A stretch of DNA of 20,193 nt from a virus, in IMG/VR virus record IMGVR_UViG_3300036845_000453, positions 1-20,193 of that record. One strand, given 5' to 3'. Below are positions 13,161-18,879 of this stretch, in pieces. The notes under the pieces are model-generated. The model made no database searches, was not told the origin of the DNA, and saw only the letters and a list, made by a program, of their open reading frames with translations. The position numbers and the translations under genes were made by a program. The number at the start of each line of letters is the position of its first letter. The stretch's first letter is position 1.

Positions 13161-13705
13161 CAGTACAACCTCATGCGCATACTGCCAGGATCGAGTTGTT
13201 CCTGCGCCGCGAAGTGATACGAGGCCGGGCCGGTGGCATAGCGCCCGTCAATTAACTCCTGGGAAACGATCAGCATCTCATCCGGCGACTGGACACAGAC
13301 TGAGAGGATGTCCCTGTAGGTCACCCATCCGCGCTTCAGCGCCTCCCGTGTGCCCCGTGTCTTGATGAACTTCATAAACTCTCCCGACGACAGCGCCTGC
13401 GCCGCTGCTGTGGACTCGTATTGGTCGGCGCGCGAAGTGAAAGCGACCGCCGCTGGCTCCACGGCGTCAACCAGGCTCTGTATCAACTGAAAGAATAGAT
13501 CCTTATTGCCGCTCAATTCGCAGGCCAGCCGTTCAGGAACCTTCGCCCGCGTCCAGGCTAGTTCCCCATCCGGGCCTCGTATGGCAACGGAAAACTCGAC
13601 TTGGAACCGGCAGTCGGCAAGCGCGTTTAGCGCGGTTTTAAGCGCTGTATCCGCCTCCTGCTTCAACTCGTCCTTCGTGACTACTTCCTCTGTGGGCTTA
13701 CGCAT
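13160..13705 (-). CDS. Hypothetical phage protein
   Basis: This 181-residue protein has a helical N-terminus (KDELKQEADTALKTALNALA), a strand segment (FQVEFSVAIRGPDGELAWTR) and a helical C-terminal half with SRADQYESTAAAQALSSGEF. The first helix plus strand arrangement could be a dimerising domain. I recognise no family. The start overlaps the end of the upstream gene by 8 bp. Confidence 0.65.
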   Translation of the reverse strand: MRKPTEEVVTKDELKQEADTALKTALNALADCRFQVEFSVAIRGPDGELAWTRAKVPERLACELSGNKDLFFQLIQSLVDAVEPAAVAFTSRADQYESTAAAQALSSGEFMKFIKTRGTREALKRGWVTYRDILSVCVQSPDEMLIVSQELIDGRYATGPASYHFAAQEQLDPGSMRMRLY

Positions 13706-14069
13706 CGGCCACCTCGATCTCGTACTCCTGATCGTCTAAACCCTTCACGGTCTGTTGCTCAAAGTCGATATAGAGCGGGATCGTGACCACTCTCTCGTGC
13801 TGCGCTTCGGCCTCTATCCAGGTAGCACAGCGGCGTTGTTCGACCCCTTTGTCCTTCCAGAAGACCATCGTCTCGAAGAGATGCGCCGGACCAGCCTGCA
13901 TGAAGTTTTGGTTGAGACCAAGAAACGCCGTTGAGATGAAGTACTTCCCGACGACATGCTGCGCGACGATGCGCCCCTTATTTCCCGCCCCGAAACTCCA
14001 TTCCGCCCACTTGAGAAAGTCGGGTTCTTCCACCACGCTCTGGCCCACTAAGATGTAATGCCGGATCAT
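13698..14069 (-). CDS. Hypothetical phage protein (FLGLNQNF motif)
   Basis: This 123-residue protein has ISTAFLGLNQNFMQAGPAHL followed by FETMVFW (residues 45-71). The pattern FLGLDxNF-x-LFETMVF recurs in phage genomes in small proteins without known function, and I recognise it only at that level. The C-terminus is acidic and beta-rich. It overlaps both neighbours by a few bases within the operon. Confidence 0.7.
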   Translation of the reverse strand: MIRHYILVGQSVVEEPDFLKWAEWSFGAGNKGRIVAQHVVGKYFISTAFLGLNQNFMQAGPAHLFETMVFWKDKGVEQRRCATWIEAEAQHERVVTIPLYIDFEQQTVKGLDDQEYEIEVADA

Positions 14070-14314
14070 GGCTCGATAACCTCCAGCTCCTCGCGCACGC
14101 TGAAGCGGCAGAGCGTGATCTTGTTGCCCGACTCGCGCGCAATCTCCCGCGCCAGCTCTCGCAGCGGGTCGACGCGCGTCTTGTCCGCGCAGATGAGCGG
14201 CAAGGGGTACACGCCGCAGAACGCCGGGATGCCTTCGCCATCGGCGTCGCTGGCGATGAAGACGAATACCTCGTCGATGCGTAGCAGCGTCTTCTTAGCG
14301 TCAAACGTCCTCAT
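14066..14314 (-). CDS. Small hypothetical phage protein
   Basis: The protein has 82 residues from ATG 14314, which overlaps the previous stop (ATGA). An in-frame start at 14419 would cover the previous gene and is unlikely. The sequence TLLRIDEVFVFIASDADGEG followed by GVYPLPLICADKTRVDPLRE suggests a compact alpha/beta fold. This type of protein often follows the FLGLNQNF type in phages, but I cannot name a function. Confidence 0.65.
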   Translation of the reverse strand: MRTFDAKKTLLRIDEVFVFIASDADGEGIPAFCGVYPLPLICADKTRVDPLRELAREIARESGNKITLCRFSVREELEVIEP

Positions 14315-14868
14315 GCCTTCACCTCTTTCGCCAACGGCTTGTTGGTCTGATAGTCGATGCCCAGCGCGGCTTTGCGGGCGCGCGCTCGACGACTCGCTTC
14401 TGAGAGTTTGCGCTTCCACTCGGCGATGGCTTGCGGTGATCTGTCGTGGCTGTTACTGCCTCGTTGCGACTTCGCGGCGGACGCTGCCTTCTCCTTTTTC
14501 GCGGCGCGTGCTTTTACCAGTCTCGCCATCATCGCGCGACGTTCCGGAGTCCATGTCGCCCGATTGATCCTACGCCCGATTGAGTCGTAACGTTGCTCGG
14601 GTTTCGCCTGTACGCGCGGCTTATTCTTGCCGCCTGCAGGCCGCCCCAGCTTCTTCGGCACTGGCAGGGCGGGCAATGTCTCGGGCCAGTCTTCCGTTCT
14701 CGCCACCGTCATCGTTCTATCGACGGCGCGCCCGCGCGTCAGTGACGTTAACGCATCCTGCGCCCCCGCCACCATTAGAAACTCGATCAACTGCGTGTTG
14801 TTCGCCGTCAAGAGGTCGATCTGCTCCTGATTGCGGTGGATCATGCGTAATATGTTTTGAGTGTCCAT
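14311..14868 (-). CDS. Basic protein with coiled coil and AT-hook-like motif
   Basis: The 185 residues have a strong positive charge in the second half. Residues 5-35 form a helix (NILRMIHRNQEQIDLLTANN) that could coil. Around residue 73 lies KKLGRPAGGKNKPR, an AT-hook-like core (GRP with flanking K/R). RATWTPERRAMMARLVKARA and a Lys/Arg/Ala-rich stretch follow. This fits a small nucleoid-associated or DNA-binding regulator. It is the first gene of its operon and carries the shared A-rich leader (14881-14906). Confidence 0.65.
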   Translation of the reverse strand: MDTQNILRMIHRNQEQIDLLTANNTQLIEFLMVAGAQDALTSLTRGRAVDRTMTVARTEDWPETLPALPVPKKLGRPAGGKNKPRVQAKPEQRYDSIGRRINRATWTPERRAMMARLVKARAAKKEKAASAAKSQRGSNSHDRSPQAIAEWKRKLSEASRRARARKAALGIDYQTNKPLAKEVKA

Positions 14869-14880
14869 TTCGTCGTCTAA

Positions 14881-14906
14881 GTCCTTTGTCGGTTTGTTTG
14901 TCTTAC
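14881..14906 (-). promoter_or_regulatory. A-rich leader box before the AT-hook gene
   Basis: Read on the minus strand, GTAAGACAAACAAACCGACA is followed by AAGGAC and, 13 bases later, ATG 14868. It carries both the GACAAACAAA and the AAAGGAC elements seen elsewhere in the window. Confidence 0.5.
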
Positions 14907-14920
14907 TTTCCGGATCTGTA

Positions 14921-15136
14921 CTAATTCATCACTTCAGCAACGAGCGTCGCCTCGACTTCATACCATCTCTCATCACCGACCGGCTCCAGGGCCGAACCAT
15001 CAGCGCATTGCTCCCAGGATTCCCGTGCTTCCTCCAGCGTGACTTCACGAATGATCACGATGCGCATCCCGTTCGCTGCGCGAACCTTATCCCCCGGCTG
15101 GAGATCCCTTCGGTCGCAACCCATGAAACCCCTCAT
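14921..15136 (-). CDS. Small hypothetical protein
   Basis: The protein has 71 residues from ATG 15136, which overlaps the previous stop (ATGA); the longer frame upstream lies in the previous gene. The pattern DLQPGDKVRAANGMRIVIIRE followed by RWYEVEATLVAEVMN looks like a small beta-barrel (SH3-like or PGD-K-V type). It is probably a small nucleic-acid or protein-binding module. No named family is recognised. Confidence 0.6.
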   Translation of the reverse strand: MRGFMGCDRRDLQPGDKVRAANGMRIVIIREVTLEEARESWEQCADGSALEPVGDERWYEVEATLVAEVMN

Positions 15137-15297
15137 GTTGATTGCTCTCCGGGTACGTCTTTCGAGTGAATAATCTGCACCAAGTCGAAACAGGGAATAC
15201 AAACGAAGTCCACCGTTTGTGGTGCCCATCCGACCAGCAGATGGCAGATTCGACACGCGACCATCTGAGGGTCCATCATCGTGATACCCGTCTTCAT
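15133..15297 (-). CDS. Very small zinc-motif protein (54 residues)
   Basis: The 54 residues contain VACRICHLLVG and FVCIPCFDLVQ, that is two CxxC pairs about 16 residues apart, a standard zinc-ribbon spacing. The start at 15297 overlaps the previous stop and the end overlaps the next start, so it is coupled on both sides. It could be a regulatory or host-takeover zinc peptide; the function is unknown. Confidence 0.65.
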   Translation of the reverse strand: MKTGITMMDPQMVACRICHLLVGWAPQTVDFVCIPCFDLVQIIHSKDVPGEQST

Positions 15298-15641
15298 GCC
15301 ACCGCTCGCTTTCTGGCGCTGCGCCGCACATAGTCGGTGTAATTCAGCAGTGTCTTGACGTTGTGCATGTAATGCGAGAACGCGCGACTCGGGCTGTCTT
15401 TCATCACAATCGTGTTCTCGAAGTGATACTTCGCTTCCAGGCCGCGCTGGGTCAGTCGCAAGCCATCCCGGCTGTATTCGATCCATCCGCGGTGATACAG
15501 GCTGCCCAATGAACGCTGATCGATATGGATGGCCGAGTCCAGGGATAGAGCGTCATCCGGGCGCTCGGTAAAGATGCGCAACGCGGCGCACTGCCGGTTC
15601 GACATCAGTACCTTGTGATTTAGATCGCCGATGGCTTCCAT
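15294..15641 (-). CDS. Winged-helix-like small protein
   Basis: This 115-residue protein has MSNRQCAALRIFTERPDDAL, then LGSLYHRGWIEYSRDGLRLT and QRGLEAKYHFENTI, a helix-helix-strand order like a winged-helix DNA-binding domain (LxxLxxRGWIExxxxGLRLTxxG). It probably binds DNA and may regulate its own operon. A 14-codon mini-ORF ends 4 bp before its start, so its translation may depend on that leader. Confidence 0.6.
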   Translation of the reverse strand: MEAIGDLNHKVLMSNRQCAALRIFTERPDDALSLDSAIHIDQRSLGSLYHRGWIEYSRDGLRLTQRGLEAKYHFENTIVMKDSPSRAFSHYMHNVKTLLNYTDYVRRSARKRAVA

Positions 15642-15645
15642 GCGG

Positions 15646-15690
15646 TTAATCGCACTGCACCACCGCGAGTTTGTTCTCGATAGTCCTCAT
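15646..15690 (-). CDS. Possible leader peptide of 14 residues
   Basis: ATG 15690 opens a 14-codon frame (MRTIENKLAVVQCD, stop TAA) which ends 4 bp before the winged-helix gene start. It has its own ribosome site AAAGGAAAGGAC at 15701-15712. It is too short to show coding bias. Its position fits a translation-coupling leader. A role by chance is possible. Confidence 0.4.
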   Translation of the reverse strand: MRTIENKLAVVQCD

Positions 15691-15697
15691 ATTCGCG

Positions 15698-15727
15698 TTA
15701 GTCCTTTCCTTTTGTTTGTTTGTCAAA
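15698..15727 (-). promoter_or_regulatory. A-rich leader with Shine-Dalgarno
   Basis: Read on the minus strand, TTGACAAACAAACAAAAGG is followed by AAAGGACTAAC and, 7 bases later, ATG 15690. It is the fullest copy of the shared leader and shares its last 16 bases with the site before 8979. Confidence 0.5.
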
Positions 15728-15743
15728 TGTAATTCGATGCATC

Positions 15744-15776
15744 ATTTTACTGCAATCCTCCTGCTTTTAAGCAGGA
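15744..15776 (-). promoter_or_regulatory. Palindrome over a possible minus-strand promoter
   Basis: TCCTGCTT (15759-15766) and AAGCAGGA (15769-15776) are perfect arms around TT. On the minus strand a -10-like TAAAAT lies at 15749-15744, so the palindrome occupies the spacer and -35 area and would be a natural operator. No good -35 is seen. It lies between the zinc-motif gene and the winged-helix operon. Confidence 0.45.
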
Positions 15777-15789
15777 TCGGAATAATACC

Positions 15790-16155
15790 TCAGAGTCCTA
15801 AACTGGCCTGAATGGCATCTTCGGCACACTGACAGCGCTTGGCCGCCGTGGTCTGATTCGGTCCGTCCACGATGATAAAGCCCAGGCCATTACACATAGG
15901 GCACTTGCCTTTGCCGGGGCTGCTAGTCTGTTCATTGGCCTTGCGCGGGTGGAAATAGCGATAGATGTGAGCGGGCGTGGGTGCCTCGATCTCATCCTGT
16001 AGCCAGGTCGTTACGAACACCCGCGCCGCGCCCGCTGACGTCGCAGTCTCCATCATATCGACGAGCAGCTCGATAGCCTCGTCGTTGCCGGTCGGGTATT
16101 TTGGTAAGCCGGAAAGCCTTGCGATGAGTTCGCGGGCGAAGGCACGTTTAATCAT
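15790..16155 (-). CDS. Phage replication-region protein with zinc motif
   Basis: This 121-residue protein has a helical N-terminal domain (AFARELIARLSGLPKYPTGN, then ELLVDMMETATSAGAARVFV and PTPAHIYRYF), which resembles the N-terminal part of phage helicase-loader-type proteins (W-x-PTPADI pattern). The C-terminus has CPMCNGLGF and CQC, a single zinc-binding element like half a DnaJ zinc finger. It lies at the end of the HTH-HNH operon, overlapping by ATGA. A replication accessory role is inferred. Confidence 0.65.
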   Translation of the reverse strand: MIKRAFARELIARLSGLPKYPTGNDEAIELLVDMMETATSAGAARVFVTTWLQDEIEAPTPAHIYRYFHPRKANEQTSSPGKGKCPMCNGLGFIIVDGPNQTTAAKRCQCAEDAIQASLGL

Positions 16156-16736
16156 GAGGCCACCTCAAAATCGAATAGTGTTCCGAATGCTGGCTTGGCC
16201 TTGAGAATAGCTTGGCGTTTTTCCCATTTAGCCCAATAGAGAAGTTTGGCAGCCCACCGCTCAGGGGATGCCTTAGCTTTGCCCCGATTGCAGCTCATAC
16301 AACACCACTTAGTATTGGTCGTATAAAACGGATCGTCTGCGGGTCGGATGATATCGAGGGTCACATCGCCAAGTCCATTTGCCATTTCTGCGAAGGGACG
16401 GCGACAATATGGGCAACCGTTCTTGAATGCGTGCTCGATGTCGTGTGCCATGTTCCGGATATCCCAACCAAAACGATCTGTTAGCTCACTTGCGGCCTGA
16501 ATCAACCCCGTTTTCTTGAACTTCGGTGCATGTTTAAGCAGGGCACTGCGCGCTTTGACCAGAAACCGCTTGCCGTTGTTTTTGTCGTCGGTGCGCCGGG
16601 TAAGACGGCAACCGATACAGCGGAGTTGTTTATTTGCTTTCCCGTAGCAAGAATTCTTACTACGGACCACCTCGAAGAACACTTCGCCGTACCACTCTCG
16701 ACACTCAACACAATACAGTTGTCGCTCCGGTATCAT
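16152..16736 (-). CDS. HNH-type endonuclease, atypical
   Basis: The protein has 194 residues from ATG 16736, chosen for the ATGA overlap with the previous gene. An N-terminal zinc element uses C9, C12, C40 and C43. The HNH-like part has CPYC (108-111), VTLDIIRPADDP (125-136), YTTNTKW (138-144) and CMSCNRGK (146-153). The CxxCN-xx-K ending is typical of HNH nucleases, but the usual Asp-His is Asp-Ile here (D128-I129), so the metal site may differ or be inactive. Its place next to the replication protein suggests a role in phage DNA processing or packaging. Confidence 0.75.
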   Translation of the reverse strand: MIPERQLYCVECREWYGEVFFEVVRSKNSCYGKANKQLRCIGCRLTRRTDDKNNGKRFLVKARSALLKHAPKFKKTGLIQAASELTDRFGWDIRNMAHDIEHAFKNGCPYCRRPFAEMANGLGDVTLDIIRPADDPFYTTNTKWCCMSCNRGKAKASPERWAAKLLYWAKWEKRQAILKAKPAFGTLFDFEVAS

Positions 16737-17635
16737 TGCCGGCCTCGCAGTCTGTCCTTCTCCGCCAGCCGTCCCATGCTCGCCGCGTTCCGCTCTCCCG
16801 CCGTCGCATAAGCCCTCAGTGCAGGCTTCCGGATCACCGGCGCTACAGTCCAGTCCCGATCTTCCAGCCAGCGCCACAACTGCGGAATGAACTTTCCGGC
16901 CTCCAGGGTGTTCCAGTACTCAATCCACTGAGCGTGGCGAATCTCGATGGTTTTGGCACATCGCGCGGCTGTGTCCGAACCATCACCCAGAATCGCGTCC
17001 AATCTCAGCAGCGCCTTGACCGGCAAGCCCGGCTGCGGGTGTACTTTCAGTAACGTTTCGCAGAGTTCAAGCGTGAAGGGCGAGCGCAGCGAGAGGCGTT
17101 GGCCGCGAAAGTTTTCCTCAGAAGACGACGGGGCCGCCGCCGCCGCATGGTGTACGCTCCGGGGCACGGCGTCCCCCTCGTTTCCAGATAAGTAGGTTCT
17201 CTGAGTAGGTTCAGTCAATAAGGATACGGGGGGTCCAGACCTGACATCTGTGTCAGGTCTGACCTGACAATTAGTCAGTTCTGGCGCGGCTTCCGGTGGA
17301 CGCGGCGGGTTAGGATTTTCCACCGCTGTGGAAAAAGTTTTCCGCAGGAGCAGACGCCACTGATCCCGCGCCGCGATGATGTACTGGCAGGTGTGCTGAC
17401 ATCGGTCGACGGCGATCAGCCGCCATTTCCGCAACTCGGCCAGCGCGCGATAGATTGTGCGCTCGCATACCTTCAGGTTATCCGCCAGGCGCTTGATACG
17501 CGGGTTACATTGGCCGGTGACTTTGTTCCGATAGTCGTCCAGGAGAGCTAACAGGAGTTTGGCGTAGGTGGAGAGATGATCGTCTTCCAGGAGAAACTTT
17601 GGCAGAATCAGGGACGGTTGGGTTATATTGGACAT
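16733..17635 (-). CDS. Helix-turn-helix replication protein
   Basis: This 300-residue protein has an N-terminal winged HTH: LSTYAKLLLALLDDYRN (21-37) followed by RIKRLADNLKVCERTIYRAL and LRKWRLIAVD, the order of HTH_36-type domains in phage replication initiators. A Pro/Ser-rich linker (105-190) follows, and the C-terminus has LRLDAILG and WIEYWNTLEAGKFIPQLWRW. The layout (DNA-binding head, flexible linker, partner-binding tail) resembles lambda O-like replication proteins. It is the first gene of its operon, with AAAAGG before ATG 17635. Confidence 0.75.
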   Translation of the reverse strand: MSNITQPSLILPKFLLEDDHLSTYAKLLLALLDDYRNKVTGQCNPRIKRLADNLKVCERTIYRALAELRKWRLIAVDRCQHTCQYIIAARDQWRLLLRKTFSTAVENPNPPRPPEAAPELTNCQVRPDTDVRSGPPVSLLTEPTQRTYLSGNEGDAVPRSVHHAAAAAPSSSEENFRGQRLSLRSPFTLELCETLLKVHPQPGLPVKALLRLDAILGDGSDTAARCAKTIEIRHAQWIEYWNTLEAGKFIPQLWRWLEDRDWTVAPVIRKPALRAYATAGERNAASMGRLAEKDRLRGRQ

Positions 17636-17736
17636 GCAATGCCTTTTCTAAGTGCCTTGTTGCGTTAGGCCATTTTTCCGTGGCCTTTTCGGAGCAGTCC
17701 TCTTTTTGAATGGGTTTTGTTTTGTTTGTCTTGAGG
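17636..17736 (-). promoter_or_regulatory. Leader of the replication operon
   Basis: About 100 bases upstream of ATG 17635 contain, on the minus strand, GACAAACAAAACAAAACCC (17730-17712), then AAAAAGAGGACT, a small stem GGCCA/TGGCC and a two-codon frame ATG-GCC-TAA. This resembles the shared A-rich leader plus an RNA element. No firm promoter hexamers are seen. Confidence 0.4.
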
Positions 17737-17786
17737 GCCGCGTGAGATGGCCTAGTCCTCCATCTCGATACGCGGCTTTCTTTTTT
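17737..17786 (+). terminator. Strong plus-strand terminator-like hairpin
   Basis: GCCGCGT-GAGATGG (17737-17750) pairs with CCATCTC (17760-17766) and, after a 3-base bulge, ACGCGGC (17770-17776). TTTCTTTTTT follows on the plus strand. By its T-run it acts on rightward transcription, yet the genes here run leftward, so it would stop antisense transcription; as a hairpin it also separates the two leftward operons. Confidence 0.6.
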
Positions 17787-18153
17787 ATGGGCTGCGCTCG
17801 TGCGCTGTGAGCCATTCCGCCAGTTCGCGCGAAGACGCCACCACGGCCACGCGCAGGCGGTAGCCTAACGTCAATTGCTGGATCTTGAACCGCTGATCGG
17901 CCGAGAGGCCGCCGCCTACTTCCCGCTTGACCTCCAGCATGAAACCGGGGTGCCGGGAATGGATCACCACGTAATCCGGCAGGCCGCGCTCACCCAGGCG
18001 AATCCAGCGCCCGTCATTTGTCTTGAAAGTGCCGACATGCTGGCGCGCCGGATAGTAGCCGCGAACCCGCAAAAGGTCCAGACAAGCACGCTCTACATCG
18101 TTCTCCGAGAGCGGCGGCGGTGCTTTCAGGCGGAATGCCGGTGCCCGTTTCAT
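17785..18153 (-). CDS. VRR-NUC domain nuclease
   Basis: This 122-residue protein is a stand-alone VRR-NUC (PD-(D/E)xK) nuclease. The expected residues are seen: E18 in SENDVERAC, GLPDYVVIH (D60), FMLEVKRE (E74, K76) and LSADQ (Q87). Phages use such Holliday-junction or flap nucleases in replication and recombination. It overlaps the methyltransferase stop by ATGA, so the two proteins are produced together. An alternative is a small restriction partner. Confidence 0.85.
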   Translation of the reverse strand: MKRAPAFRLKAPPPLSENDVERACLDLLRVRGYYPARQHVGTFKTNDGRWIRLGERGLPDYVVIHSRHPGFMLEVKREVGGGLSADQRFKIQQLTLGYRLRVAVVASSRELAEWLTAHERSP

Positions 18154-18746
18154 GGCAGATGCACCCGCGCCATATGGTCCGCCAGCGGAAACGGAATCTT
18201 CGAAAGGGTAGCTACGGCGTTTTTCCGCTCGGGAGTGGTGGAGTAGAACCGCGAGAACGGCGTATCTTCGAAGCGCGGCGCGAACCCCTTCCGGCCCCCT
18301 GCCGGAAATGGCATCAGCGCCGGGACATCACCCCACAGATAGTAGCTGTGATAGTGCCAGGCCGCGCGGCCTACCCACGGCTGGGCTCCGCGCACATTCT
18401 CAACGATCAGCGGGATCGGTCGGCCGGCAGCTTCGGACGCTTCCCGGCGAATCCGGAAGCACGCTTCGAACAGGGAATTATCGGGAGGTGGTAAATCGCG
18501 GACCCGCTTCCAGGGCATCGCCCGATAGCTGTATTGCTGGCAGGGGGGAGACGCAACAATCACAGCCGCATCGCGGAACTGCGATCCGTGGAGCGTAAGT
18601 ACATCCTGAATAACGAGTTGCGCCGGATACGGGCGGCGCTCGATGTCGAAACCCACCACCTCGTAGCCATTGGCCAGAAATCCTTCCGTCCAGCCGCCGA
18701 GGCGGCAAAAGAGATCAATACAGAACGGTTTAGACTGAGGGCTCAT
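18150..18746 (-). CDS. DNA (cytosine-5) methyltransferase, short form
   Basis: This 198-residue protein has the core C5 motifs: DLFCRLGGWTEGF (11-23; SAM binding), VVGFDIERR (D34), ASPPCQQYS with the catalytic Cys at about residue 69 and LIVENVRG (ENV 116-118). Typical enzymes have 300-400 residues, so the target-recognition domain is strongly reduced, as in many phage versions. The frame is intact and no frameshift is seen. Its start lies 25 bp after a recombinase-side terminator, so it needs its own promoter, which I could not identify. Confidence 0.85.
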   Translation of the reverse strand: MSPQSKPFCIDLFCRLGGWTEGFLANGYEVVGFDIERRPYPAQLVIQDVLTLHGSQFRDAAVIVASPPCQQYSYRAMPWKRVRDLPPPDNSLFEACFRIRREASEAAGRPIPLIVENVRGAQPWVGRAAWHYHSYYLWGDVPALMPFPAGGRKGFAPRFEDTPFSRFYSTTPERKNAVATLSKIPFPLADHMARVHLP

Positions 18747-18770
18747 GGATACTGGCCCCGAGAACCAAAA

Positions 18771-18794
18771 GAGCCCGAGATCAGTCTCGGGCTC
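18771..18794 (-). terminator. Rho-independent terminator behind the recombinase
   Basis: GAGCCCGAGA (18771-18780) and TCTCGGGCTC (18785-18794) form a perfect 10-bp stem with a 4-base loop. On the minus strand TTTTGG follows, so it ends leftward transcription from the recombinase. The 18747-18879 gap holds no gene. Confidence 0.75.
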
Positions 18795-18879
18795 GGATGT
18801 CTTACTGCTGTTGTTACTACTGTTTGGGAGCTATGCGCGCGGCTGCTGGAGTCGGCCTGGAGACAATCGCGCACAGCCC

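Noticed and set aside
18795-18879. Small gene between the recombinase and its terminator
   Set aside because: No frame of useful length with a start and ribosome site was found on either strand.
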